64,000 nt of DNA, taken from positions 558,001 to 622,000 of the forward strand of contig NZ_JAVDPW010000003.1 in the NCBI RefSeq assembly GCF_031453975.1, in the 5' to 3' direction. Shown here piece after piece: positions 37,360 through 46,203 of the stretch. The first letter of the stretch is position 1. Each line of letters begins with the position of its first letter. The stretch is from Inquilinus ginsengisoli_A. Its GTDB lineage: Bacteria > Pseudomonadota > Alphaproteobacteria > DSM-16000 > Inquilinaceae. The position numbers and the translations under genes are program-made. The notes below the pieces were generated by a model. That model saw nothing but the letters and a program-made list of their open reading frames with translations, was not told the DNA's origin and ran no database searches.

Positions 37360-39474
37360 ATGCCCACGGACAAGGTCCCGCAGATTCCGTTCGGAGCGGT
37401 CTATTTCCGCAAGTCCAACCCGCCCCCCGAGGATTGGCAGCGGGACTACCGGACGGCGGCCGAGGATGGACTCAACATCTTCCGTCACTGGTTCATGTGG
37501 AGCGTCATCGAGCGTCGGCCCGGCGTCTACGACTGGGACGACTATGACCGGCAGATGGACCTGGCGGCCGAGAACGGCCTCAAGACCATCATCGCCGAGC
37601 TGACCCACACGGTTCCCGACTGGGCCTATCGCAAATTCGCCCACGCGCGGCAGCGCCGGATGGACGGGCGGCCGCTGACCTCGAACATGGGGGTCAGCGC
37701 CGCCGTGGGCGGCTTCGCCAACAATGGCGGCGGGGCAGGGGCCCTCAGCATGAACTGCCCCGAGGTGAAGGCGGCGGCCGGTGCGTTCCTGACGGCGCTC
37801 GCGACCCGCTACAAGGGGCATCCGGCGCTGCTCGGCTACGACGTCTGGAACGAGGTCAACTACGCGGCCGATGTCGATTATTCGGACCCCGCCAAGGCCG
37901 CCTACCGCGAATGGCTGCAGCGGAAATACGGCGACCTCGAGACGCTGGCGCAGGCCTGGCACCGCTATTCCTATGCCGAGTGGGAGGACATCGAGCCGCC
38001 GGCCGAGATCGCCCCCTATCCGGAAGGCCTCGACTGGATCGAGTTCCGGCGGGACAATTTCTACGGCCAGATGCAGTGGCGGATCGACACGATCCGCGCG
38101 GTGGACCCGCAGTGCCTGATCGCCGCGCATGGCATCGCCGGCGCGATCCCCAACATGGCGGCGAATGGCTGCGACGACTGGCTGGCGGCGTCCAAGGTCG
38201 AGATCTACGGCATGACCTGGGTGCCGGCGCGCAAGGGCAACCAGCCCTGGCGCAACTTCTACGGCGCCGACATGACCCGCGCCGCCGCCCGCGGCAAGCC
38301 GTTCTGGCACGCGGAGCGGCAAGGCGGCCCGCTGTGGCTGCAGCCGCAGGTGCTGGGCCGCGACAAGGAGGATGGCCGCGTCGCCGAGCCGGAGGACATC
38401 CGCGTCTGGACGATGACCTCCTTCGCCGCCGGCGTGACCGGCGTCCTCAACCTGCGCTGGCGGCCGCTGCTCGACGGCCCGCTGTTCGGCGCCTTCGGCT
38501 CCTACGCCATGGACGGGTCGCGCACGCCGCGCTCCGACATGGCCAGCGCCATCGCGAAATGGGCGAACGCGCCGGAGCGGAAGGACGTCTTCGCGGCACG
38601 GCCGGTGAGGGGCGATATCGGCCTGCTGGTCGTTCCGGAAGCCCAGGCCTGGGACCTGCTGCTCAACCACCGCCACTGCCCGGAGACCTATGCCGAGGCG
38701 ATGTGGGGCGCCTATCGCGGCTTCTTCGACAACGGCATCCAGGCGGACTGGCTGCATATCGACGACATCGACGCCCATGACACGATCTATGCGCCGTACC
38801 CGATCATGCTCACGGCGGCGCATGCGGAGAGGCTGGCCCGCTGGGTGGAGGCCGGCGGCACGCTGATCAGCGAGGCCTGCATCGGCTATTTCGGCGACCG
38901 CGGCAAGGTCGGCATCGTACAGCCGAACCACGGGCTGGACCGCGTCTTCGGGGTGCGCGAGCACGAGGTCGAATTCATGCCCGACATCGGCGATCGCATC
39001 CGCTTCGACTATGACGGCCACAGCGTGACGGGCGGCGGCTTCCTGCAGAGCTATACGCTGGCGGGCGGCACCGAGCGCGGCCGGTTCGCCGACGGGCGGC
39101 TCGCGATGGTCGAGCACACCCATGGACGCGGGCGGACCCTGCTGGTCGGCACCCATCCGGGCGTGGGCTATTTCAGGACCTCGGGCGAGGCGAATCGGAG
39201 CTATTTCGCCGGGGTCTTCGCGTGGACCGGCCGGGAGCAGCATGTGCGGCTCTCGAACGGCGCGCTGCAGGCCAGGTTGCATGACGGCGAAAGCGGCAAG
39301 GTGCTGTGGGTGGTGAACCCGACGCGTGAGACCCAGCGCTCGGCCGTCACGCTCGCCGGCCGCTACGGAACGCTCCGCTTTGGCGAGACTCATTGGGCGG
39401 CCGAGAACGCCCGGATCAAAGATGACGAAATGGTACTCCCGCCACGAGACGTTCTGGTGGTCCGGCTTGCCTAG
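37360..39474 (+). CDS. Glycoside hydrolase family 42 beta-galactosidase
   Basis: The 704-residue enzyme is GH42: a TIM barrel with DGLNIFRHWFMWSVIERRPG, acid/base Glu165 in DVWNEVN and nucleophile Glu319 in PFWHAERQGG. A trimerisation domain (about 410-620) and a C-terminal beta domain follow. No signal peptide is present, so it is cytoplasmic and should cleave imported beta-galactosides or short oligosaccharides. It is the last gene of the LacI-linked operon, 86 bp after the ATPase. The next genes run on the opposite strand. Confidence 0.9.
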   Translation: MPTDKVPQIPFGAVYFRKSNPPPEDWQRDYRTAAEDGLNIFRHWFMWSVIERRPGVYDWDDYDRQMDLAAENGLKTIIAELTHTVPDWAYRKFAHARQRRMDGRPLTSNMGVSAAVGGFANNGGGAGALSMNCPEVKAAAGAFLTALATRYKGHPALLGYDVWNEVNYAADVDYSDPAKAAYREWLQRKYGDLETLAQAWHRYSYAEWEDIEPPAEIAPYPEGLDWIEFRRDNFYGQMQWRIDTIRAVDPQCLIAAHGIAGAIPNMAANGCDDWLAASKVEIYGMTWVPARKGNQPWRNFYGADMTRAAARGKPFWHAERQGGPLWLQPQVLGRDKEDGRVAEPEDIRVWTMTSFAAGVTGVLNLRWRPLLDGPLFGAFGSYAMDGSRTPRSDMASAIAKWANAPERKDVFAARPVRGDIGLLVVPEAQAWDLLLNHRHCPETYAEAMWGAYRGFFDNGIQADWLHIDDIDAHDTIYAPYPIMLTAAHAERLARWVEAGGTLISEACIGYFGDRGKVGIVQPNHGLDRVFGVREHEVEFMPDIGDRIRFDYDGHSVTGGGFLQSYTLAGGTERGRFADGRLAMVEHTHGRGRTLLVGTHPGVGYFRTSGEANRSYFAGVFAWTGREQHVRLSNGALQARLHDGESGKVLWVVNPTRETQRSAVTLAGRYGTLRFGETHWAAENARIKDDEMVLPPRDVLVVRLA

Positions 39475-39670
39475 ATGCGCCTTGCAGCGTAAGTCGCGGC
39501 TGGGTCGCATGCGGTCGTGTCGGCTTCGATGGCCACGGGCACCGGACCTGTTGTTCGGGACAGCATACTGGCTTGATCTCTATGCCTCCCGGGCCGTTAC
39601 CGCAGCTGGCTACCGCCTTGAGCCGTTCCAGAGGTCAACTACGCTGGCAGGTCCTCAAGCCGCTCTTTTG

Positions 39671-40096
39671 TCAGCGTCCTGAGGCCGTGTTGCCGAGGAT
39701 GCCCATGCGGATCACGCTGATCTCGCCATCGGCGAGTTCTGGCAGGCGCGCGAACCAGGACTGGACATGCGGGGTTCGATTATGCGCCTCGAAATCGGTC
39801 TGGCTGGCGAAAATCTCGGTGAAGATGAAATGCCCCGGCGTCTCGCGGCTCTCATGGAGGAAGTAGAGCAGGTTGTTCGGCTCGGCGCGTACCTGCGCCA
39901 CGAGCGGTAGCGTGATTGCACGTAGGGCGTCTTCCTTGCCCGGCTTGGCGCGAATCTGTGCCACGACGGCATAAGCGTCGGCAGGAATGGCGGTATAGCG
40001 CACTCCATCAGCGTCTCGGGCGATCGCTCCTGGCGTGGGGAGCGCGGCCGCTACCATCGTTGCCACCATGACGCGGGACAGGAACTTGCCCGACAT
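39671..40096 (-). CDS. Exported ABM-domain (putative quinol monooxygenase-like) protein
   Basis: The 141-residue protein has a signal peptide (residues 1-27, VMVATMVAAALPTPGAIA) and a mature ABM domain (YAVVAQIRAKPGKEDALRAI, EPNNLLYFLHESRETPGHFI, DFEAHNRTPHVQSWFARLPE). ABM proteins are usually cytoplasmic, so export is unusual. AAGGAG precedes the ATG. It follows the Tat-exported VOC gene on the same strand with about 140 bp between, so both probably act in the periplasm on the same small molecule. Confidence 0.85.
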   Translation of the reverse strand: MSGKFLSRVMVATMVAAALPTPGAIARDADGVRYTAIPADAYAVVAQIRAKPGKEDALRAITLPLVAQVRAEPNNLLYFLHESRETPGHFIFTEIFASQTDFEAHNRTPHVQSWFARLPELADGEISVIRMGILGNTASGR

Positions 40097-40235
40097 TGCA
40101 TATCTCCTTCCGTCCTGGGTTTTGCGGCTCGTGTGTCGTGCTCGCGCCTCGCGAGGGAGCCAGTTGCGCACCCCTGTTGGGAGGGGGCGCGTAATGCCTC
40201 AGTAGCTGTGAAACCCTGCACGGCTTGTTCTCCGT

Positions 40236-41081
40236 TCAGCGCGATGAGGACACCATCTTGCGCCGCGCTTCGAGCGCGTCGTCGAAGGTCTGCTTGACCG
40301 AACCCAGTGCCTGCACGAACTCGAGCTGCTCGCCTTCCGAGCCGGTGCAGTAGATCAAGCGCCACCCGTCCGACTTGCCTTCGGTGATCCCGTTGGAATT
40401 GGCGTCGAGCGGGGCTGCGCGGCGCTCGGCTTCGTTCGCCACGGTCACGACGCGGTTCGCGCGGACGTTCGTCATGCCGCGCCGGCCGGACTCCGCTTCG
40501 AGGTCGGCGATGAATTGATTGAAATCGGCGTCGTCGCGGATGTGAAAGCAGATGTGCATCATCCGCGGAAATGCCGGGCTCATGTGATCGAGCGGCTCGG
40601 CGAATGCCTGTGGTCCGCCCATCGGCTGATCGGCATCGCGATATTGCAGGAGCTCGACGACGACATTGTCGAACTGGACGAAGCGCACGTCGAGCCGCTG
40701 CGCACCGCCGCGAAGGTCGGGAATACCCATTGTGCGTGGGTTGACGCCGCGTGCGCGAGCTTCGATTTCCTGGCCAGTCAGCAGCGTATTGTGGATCCGT
40801 TCGCCTTGGAAATCGCCATCGCGCATTACCTCGGTTCCGCCTAGCACCTCGGTGTAGAAGGTGAAAGCTCGCTCCATGTTCTGGACTGTGAGGCCGAAAT
40901 GTTGAACGCCTTGCAGCCGCTGGCCGATCGGTAGCTCGTCGGACTTGGCCGACGTCGCCCGCCGCCCCTGCGCCGCGGCCGGCGCTGCCATTCCGGTGAC
41001 TGATGCCGCTAGCACCGTACCCGCGGTTTTCAGCGCATCCCGGCGATCGAGGCCTCCTGAAATCTGTCCATGATTTTCCAT
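40236..41081 (-). CDS. Tat-exported VOC (glyoxalase/dioxygenase superfamily) protein
   Basis: The 281-residue protein starts with a Tat-like signal (GLDRRDALKTAGTVLAASVT, cleavage near AAAQG) followed by a VOC fold: GVQHFGLTVQNMERAFTFY, EVLGGTEVMRDGD, VVELLQYRDADQP, MMHICFHIRDDADFNQFI and EGEQLEFVQALG. Paired beta-alpha-beta-beta-beta units carry His and Glu residues that could bind a metal. The reaction is unknown (isomerase, lyase or dioxygenase). It diverges from the AraC gene across a 419-bp gap and is followed by the exported ABM gene. Confidence 0.83.
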   Translation of the reverse strand: MENHGQISGGLDRRDALKTAGTVLAASVTGMAAPAAAQGRRATSAKSDELPIGQRLQGVQHFGLTVQNMERAFTFYTEVLGGTEVMRDGDFQGERIHNTLLTGQEIEARARGVNPRTMGIPDLRGGAQRLDVRFVQFDNVVVELLQYRDADQPMGGPQAFAEPLDHMSPAFPRMMHICFHIRDDADFNQFIADLEAESGRRGMTNVRANRVVTVANEAERRAAPLDANSNGITEGKSDGWRLIYCTGSEGEQLEFVQALGSVKQTFDDALEARRKMVSSSR

Positions 41082-41500
41082 CGTCCCTCTCCCTGAAATT
41101 GCCCTTGGCGTCGGCGGCCCTTCTGACAGTGGCCAAGCGCTCTTGCCGCTGCATCGCGCTGCAACTCGCCTCGTATGCAGGCTGTTTTGCCACCATCCCC
41201 GCGCCGAACGGTGCGAACGCCGCCTCTGACGCCTAGATGTGCGCGCCGCGGCTGGCGTGTATTACAGAATCTTGCTCTTTTGCCGCGCCAAGAGCTTCGA
41301 TGGTGATTGGATTTCCCAGATCTCGCCGATCCTACTGGGCGACGCCTCGTGGGCCGTAGCGCGGGTCGTGCCGTCCCGGCTCGGCCTACCTGCCATGTTG
41401 CAGATGGTGTAAATTCGAGCCGGCCAGAATACGTCGAAGCACCCTGGAGCACGGGCGGTTGAAATTCGAAGACGCCTGGAAGGGGATCGAAAACGGCCAG
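41082..41500. other. Divergent intergenic region, 419 bp
   Basis: No gene seen. It should hold the promoters of the VOC gene (leftward) and the AraC gene (rightward). A weak leftward TTGGCG...TGTAAT pair lies near 41260-41290, with a poor 19-bp spacing. Confidence 0.35.
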
Positions 41501-42400
41501 ATGGGTGATGGCGCGGGCACCGGCTTTGCGTCCTGTGGGGCGACTTATTCCTCTCACGTTCCGCGTTACTGGAGAGACCATCTGATCGCACCGGTACGCA
41601 CGATCGGTGCTGCAACGGCGACGTCGCTCAAGATGAGCTACTGGTTCTCGACCATCGAGGATTCTCCGCAGGAGGGCGACCCGACGTTCGTCAGTGCTTC
41701 ACTGCGAACGAGCGTAGCAACGGCTTGGCGCGATGCTGCGCCGTCGGGCCGAGTGTCCATGTTGCCGTTCGAGGGCGCACAATGGCGCTTCGAGCAGCCG
41801 GTAAGCTTCATGCAATTCCATCTTCCTTTCGAACTGATGGGCATGGTTTGCGCATCGTTGTTCGGAAGGGAACTCACCCACGATCATCTTCGGATGCCCG
41901 CGGACGTGCCGGATTCCCAGCTTTGCCGTCGGCTGGACCGCATTGGGCATACGGCCTCCCTGATAGAGCCTACAAACCTCCTTCTCGATAGTTGGGCATT
42001 GATCCTCGCCGAAACGTTCCTCCGGCGGCTATCGAGCCACGGCGAGCGAAACGGCCACGGGCCGTTCGGCAAGCTTCCCGCAAGGGGGATCGCACGCGTC
42101 GTAGCTTACATCGAGGACGGCGTCGACCAGGACCTACGCCTGTCATCGCTCGCTGCTGTCGCCGGAATGAGCGTTTATCATTTTGCCCGCCGCTTTCAGG
42201 AAACGGTCGGCATATCACCTTACTCCTATGTGCTGGTGCGGCGCATCGGACGCGCTCGTGCGCTGCTGCGCCGGAACGACGAGCGGCTCGTCGACGTGGC
42301 GCTGGCTTGCGGCTTCTCAAGCCAGTCCCATTTGACGACAGTCTTCCGCCGATGTCTCGGTGTTACGCCGGGAGAATATCGCCGGCGCGTGCAGGGATGA
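41501..42400 (+). CDS. AraC family transcriptional regulator
   Basis: The product of about 299 residues has a C-terminal AraC/XylS DNA-binding domain with two HTHs (LSSLAAVAGMSVYHFARRFQ; LVDVALACGFSSQSHLTTVF) and the closing GVTPGEYRRR. The N-terminal about 190 residues form an effector domain with no clear relative. I start at ATG 41501. An in-frame TTG at 41459 would add 14 residues, and neither has a strong ribosome site. It diverges from the exported VOC and ABM genes and probably activates them. Confidence 0.85.
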   Translation: MGDGAGTGFASCGATYSSHVPRYWRDHLIAPVRTIGAATATSLKMSYWFSTIEDSPQEGDPTFVSASLRTSVATAWRDAAPSGRVSMLPFEGAQWRFEQPVSFMQFHLPFELMGMVCASLFGRELTHDHLRMPADVPDSQLCRRLDRIGHTASLIEPTNLLLDSWALILAETFLRRLSSHGERNGHGPFGKLPARGIARVVAYIEDGVDQDLRLSSLAAVAGMSVYHFARRFQETVGISPYSYVLVRRIGRARALLRRNDERLVDVALACGFSSQSHLTTVFRRCLGVTPGEYRRRVQG

Positions 42401-43097
42401 AATGGCTTCGACGGCAACGGGACTGTGGAAAGATGCCCAACCGGTCGCCTGCCGCGGACAGCCCTGGGTGCTCGATAGTATTCGCTTCTCTACGAGACGG
42501 CTTGGCGTCGCTCGGGCTCAACATGCCTCATTGCCCCGGATGATCCGTAATCATTCGCGAGCCTCAACCTTCGGGCCAGCTCATACCATCCATCTCCAAC
42601 GCGCCAAAGGCGGTCGCGTCCGCTTCGGGTAGTCCAATACAGTGTCCGGCTTCGGGAGCCTCCTGAGGCGCCAGGCCGGCGAGGAAAGGACGTTCCCAGC
42701 CAGCTTGGCCTGCGTCCGTTCTGGAGAAGCCGCAGCGATGGCCGGAAATGGCACTAACGCATCATGCGTTCGCTCCTGAGCGAGGTTGCGTTATGCAGCA
42801 AGGCGCGGAACTGTGCTCTCGGCCAATCGCAAGAATCGTTGGTTGCGGGTCCCCGCAACCACCTCGGTTATTACTCCCCCGATATTTGTTATAACTGCTT
42901 CGATATCAACATGATCCTGAGCCCCGCCCGAGAAGGCGGGGCTCTGCGCTTCACGGACCGATGCGAAATCGGATGCCCGACCGGAGCGGAGACCAAGCCC
43001 CCGCTCCGACACAGACGGATCATCTTGCGATGGTCCTGGTGCTCAACTCCAGTTTCAACGGGCTAACGCTCTAGGAAGGCGATGACAGTTTCGCCGA
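42401..43097. other. Gene-free gap, 697 bp, between convergent genes
   Basis: No credible gene. It contains two GTCCGCTTCGGG-like motifs (about 42618-42630 and 42643-42660), an ATGGCCGGAAATGG stretch near 42737 and a strong hairpin (42920-42943, listed separately). Codon usage in short frames here does not resemble the neighbouring genes. Confidence 0.5.
42920..42943. terminator. GC-rich 9-bp hairpin, possible bidirectional terminator
   Basis: AGCCCCGCC and GGCGGGGCT form a perfect 9-bp stem with a 6-base loop (42929-42934). It lies between the convergent AraC (+) and ABC-operon (-) genes, 520 bp and 155 bp from their stops. No T-tract follows on either strand, so intrinsic termination is uncertain. 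Confidence 0.3.
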
Positions 43098-44204
43098 TCA
43101 GAAGTCGAACTTATCGATGTTCTCCTTGGTGAAGACGAAGGGCGCCCCGAGCAGGATCTCGCTGCCGTTGACGACCTGGAGGTCGCCGAGCTTGCCGGCC
43201 TTCACCGAGGTCGCGCCCGGCTTCAGCGTGCCGTCGGCCACGGCCCGCAGCACATACATCGCGGCATAGCCGAGATCGACCGGGTTCCACAGCACCACCG
43301 ACTTGACGCAGTCCTTCGCCACATAGGGCTTCATGGCGTTGGGCGTGGCCAGGCCGATCACGGCAATCTGGCCGCATTTGCCGGCCTGGGTGACCGCCTC
43401 GGCGGAGGCCGGGGTCGCCACGCTGGTCATGCCGACGATGCCCTTGAGCTCGTCGCCATGCTTGTTGATCAGCGTCGTCGCCTGGTTGAAGGACAGGATA
43501 TTGTCCTCCTGCGCCTCGACCGTCTCCAGCCATTTCAGCTTCGGATGGCACTTCTCGGCATAGGCCGCCATCTCGGCGATCCAGCGCGCCTGGTTCGGCG
43601 TGGTGAAGGTCGAGGTGACGATGGCGAAGGAACCCTCCTCGCCGATCTCCTTCGCCAGGTTGTCGATCAGCGACTTGGCGATGCCATTGAACTCCGCCTG
43701 GTTGACAAACCATTGGCGGGCGTCCGGCGTCGAATTGGCGTCGTAGCCGACGACGTTGATGCCCTTGGACAGGGCCTTCTTCAGCACCGGCGCGATGGCG
43801 ACCGGGTCGTTGGCGGCGAACAGGATGCCGTCGACGCCGCTGGTGATGGTGTTGTCGATGAAGGTGATCTGCTCGTCGATATTGGCCTTGGTCGGGCCGT
43901 CCGTCTTGGCGGTGACGTTGCCGAGCTCCTTGGCCGCGTCGGCGATGCCCTTCGAGGTCGCGTTGAAATAGCCGATGCCGATCAGCTTCGGGATGTCGAC
44001 CACGGTGAGCGGCTTGCCGGCGCGGTCCGGCGCGCTGGTCGGGGTGCCGCCGTCATAGGGCTTCGCCGCCGCCGCGGCGGCCGTCCCGTCGCAGGCCAGC
44101 GGGCTGGTCGGCAAATCGTCGCCGCCCGTCCAGCCCGAATCCGCCCGCGCCGCGCCGGCGGCAAGCAGCACGCCGAATGCCAGGGCCCAAGTCGTCCGCC
44201 TCAT
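43098..44204 (-). CDS. Sugar ABC importer substrate-binding protein (CUT2/ribose-rhamnose type)
   Basis: The 368-residue protein has a signal peptide (LAFGVLLAAGAARA, residue about 21) and a type I periplasmic binding fold: IGIGYFNATSKGIADAAKEL, TSGVDGILFAANDPVAIAPV, INVVGYDANS and VVLWNPVDLGYAAMYVL. It resembles RhaS/LsrB-like pentose, deoxyhexose or sugar-alcohol binders, but the ligand cannot be set. It is the last gene of a minus-strand operon with an ATPase and two permeases. Confidence 0.87.
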   Translation of the reverse strand: MRRTTWALAFGVLLAAGAARADSGWTGGDDLPTSPLACDGTAAAAAAKPYDGGTPTSAPDRAGKPLTVVDIPKLIGIGYFNATSKGIADAAKELGNVTAKTDGPTKANIDEQITFIDNTITSGVDGILFAANDPVAIAPVLKKALSKGINVVGYDANSTPDARQWFVNQAEFNGIAKSLIDNLAKEIGEEGSFAIVTSTFTTPNQARWIAEMAAYAEKCHPKLKWLETVEAQEDNILSFNQATTLINKHGDELKGIVGMTSVATPASAEAVTQAGKCGQIAVIGLATPNAMKPYVAKDCVKSVVLWNPVDLGYAAMYVLRAVADGTLKPGATSVKAGKLGDLQVVNGSEILLGAPFVFTKENIDKFDF

Positions 44205-44258
44205 GTCATCTCCTCCACTGTTTGCGGGCCGGAATCCGGCGAGGCCCGCGCTTGTTGG

Positions 44259-45203
44259 TCAGCCGTCGCCGTCGCGGCGGAACAGGTTGCCGATCAGAAT
44301 GGCGAGGATCAGCACCACGCCGATCACGACGATGGTGCCGTCGCCCTTCACCCCGGCCAGGGACAGGCCGTTCTTGATGGCCTGCATCAGGATCAGCCCG
44401 AGCACCGTGCCGATGATCGTGCCGCGCCCGCCGAAAATGCTGGTGCCGCCGAGGACGACCGCGGTGATGACGTCGAGCTCCAGCCCGGTGCCCATGTCCG
44501 AGCGCGTGGTCGACACGCGCGACACGAAGACCACGGCGGCGAGCCCGGCCATCAGCCCCGAGCCGGTGTAGATCAGCAGCTTGGTGCGGTCGACGCCGAT
44601 GCCCGAGAAGCGGGCGGCCGTCTCGTTGGCGCCGACCGAATAGGTCGACCGGCCGAAGGTGGTGAGGCCGAGGATCACGGCGGCGGCCGCCGTCACGGCC
44701 AGCAGGATCCAGAGCTGGGAAGGCACGCCGAGCGCCTCGCCCTGGCCGAGGCCGAAGAACCAGTCCGGATAGCCGCGCACCGATCGCGCCTGGCTGATGC
44801 CCTCGGCCAGGCCGCGATAGAGGGCGAGGGTGGCCAGGGTGGCGATCAGCGGCGGCACCCGGAAGCGGGTGATGATCAGGCCGTTGACCAGCCCCGCCAC
44901 AGCGCCGACCACCAGCGCCAGGGCCATCGCGGCGGGCAGCGGCAGGCCGAGGGTCTTCCAGAACACGCCGAGCAGAATGGCGCAGAGTCCGAGGATCGAT
45001 CCGACCGACAGGTCGATGCCGCCGGTGACGATGACGAAGGTCATGGCCAGGGCCACCAGCCCGACCTCGGCCATCAGCCGGCCCTGGTTCAGCAGGTTGT
45101 CGATGGTGAAGAAGCGGTCCGACTGGGTGGCCAGAAGGGCGAGGGCGATCGCGACCAGGATGGCCAGGATCGTCTCGTGCCGGAGGAGGAAGCGCAGCGA
45201 CAC
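44259..45203 (-). CDS. Sugar ABC importer permease (RbsC-like), second of two
   Basis: The 314-residue membrane protein has the CUT2 permease hallmarks ALAMTFVIVTGGIDLSVGSI and VVLGGTSIFGGRGTIIGTVL, with eight to ten TM helices. It pairs with the permease encoded just upstream (stop at 45214), as in rhamnose-type importers with two different permeases. Confidence 0.9.
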   Translation of the reverse strand: MSLRFLLRHETILAILVAIALALLATQSDRFFTIDNLLNQGRLMAEVGLVALAMTFVIVTGGIDLSVGSILGLCAILLGVFWKTLGLPLPAAMALALVVGAVAGLVNGLIITRFRVPPLIATLATLALYRGLAEGISQARSVRGYPDWFFGLGQGEALGVPSQLWILLAVTAAAAVILGLTTFGRSTYSVGANETAARFSGIGVDRTKLLIYTGSGLMAGLAAVVFVSRVSTTRSDMGTGLELDVITAVVLGGTSIFGGRGTIIGTVLGLILMQAIKNGLSLAGVKGDGTIVVIGVVLILAILIGNLFRRDGDG

Positions 45204-45213
45204 CGGCGTCTCC

Positions 45214-46203
45214 TCAGATCGCGACGCGCCGGCGCCGCACCATGTCGGCGAGCACCGTGACGAGGATGAGGAGGCCGAGCACGGCGCGCAGCCAGTAGGC
45301 CGACACGTTGAGGAAGATCAGCGCCGAGCCGATGGTGGCGAACAGGAGGGCGGCGAGGGTCGAGCCGATCACCGTGCCCATGCCGCCCAGGATCGACACC
45401 CCGCCGATGACCGCCGCGGTGATGACCGTGAGCTCGAGATTGGGCGGCACGGTCGACTGGATGACCTGCAGCTGGGTCGCGAACAGCACGGCGGTGATGC
45501 CGGCGAAGACGCCGTGGATGGCGAAGACGGCGACGGTCGTCGTCTCGATCCGGATGCCGGTCGCCCGCGCCGCCTCGGCATTGCCGCCGACGGCATAGAT
45601 CGACCGGCCGAAGGCCGAGTAGCGCATCCAGAAGGCGGTCAGGAGCGTCAGCACGACCATGAACCAGATCGGCAGCGGCAGGCCGAAGAGGCGCTTCTGG
45701 GCGATCAGGTAATCGGCCGGCAGGTTGGTGATCCAGGCGCCGTCGGTGACGCTGATCAGGCCGCCCTTCAGGATCGACAGCATGCCGAGCGTCACCACGA
45801 TCGACGGGATGCGGGCATAGGCGACGAGGCCGCCGACGAAGGCGTTGACCACCACGCCGGCCAGGATCGGCGCGGTCCACGCGACCCAGACCGGATAGCC
45901 CCCGACCGCGAGCGTGCCCGAGAGGGTAGCCAGCACGCCGATCAGCGAGCCGATCGACACGTCGATATGGCCCGAGATGATCACCAGGGACATGCCGAGT
46001 GCGGCCACCGCGATATAGGCGTTGCTCGAGAAGATGCTGGTCAGGTTGGTGTTGCTCAGGAAGCGCGGGTTGACCGCGCCGACCACGACGAAAAGCGCGA
46101 CCAGGGCGCCGAGGATGACCAGCTCCTGGCCATAGGCTCCGAGGAAGCGGCCGACCCGTCCGCTCCGGGCCGAGGAGCGGGCCGCGGCCGTGATCATCGT
46201 CAT
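45214..46203 (-). CDS. Sugar ABC importer permease (RbsC-like), first of two
   Basis: The 329-residue CUT2 permease contains AALGMSLVIISGHIDVSIGS and AAVIGGVSILGGMGTVIGST. The ATG at 46203 overlaps the ATPase stop (TGATG), so the two are coupled. Only 10 bp separate its stop from the next permease start. Confidence 0.9.
   Translation of the reverse strand: MTMITAAARSSARSGRVGRFLGAYGQELVILGALVALFVVVGAVNPRFLSNTNLTSIFSSNAYIAVAALGMSLVIISGHIDVSIGSLIGVLATLSGTLAVGGYPVWVAWTAPILAGVVVNAFVGGLVAYARIPSIVVTLGMLSILKGGLISVTDGAWITNLPADYLIAQKRLFGLPLPIWFMVVLTLLTAFWMRYSAFGRSIYAVGGNAEAARATGIRIETTTVAVFAIHGVFAGITAVLFATQLQVIQSTVPPNLELTVITAAVIGGVSILGGMGTVIGSTLAALLFATIGSALIFLNVSAYWLRAVLGLLILVTVLADMVRRRRVAI

Noticed and set aside
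37270..39510. A 746-codon open frame antisense to the GH42 gene (others at 29170-31365 and 31124-33310)
   Set aside because: Antisense shadows of well-supported genes in GC-rich DNA, with no ribosome site or domain.
42764..43066. A 100-codon + strand frame in the 42.4-43.1 kb gap
   Set aside because: No ribosome site, no domain, and atypical codon use. It covers the hairpin and looks like non-coding DNA.
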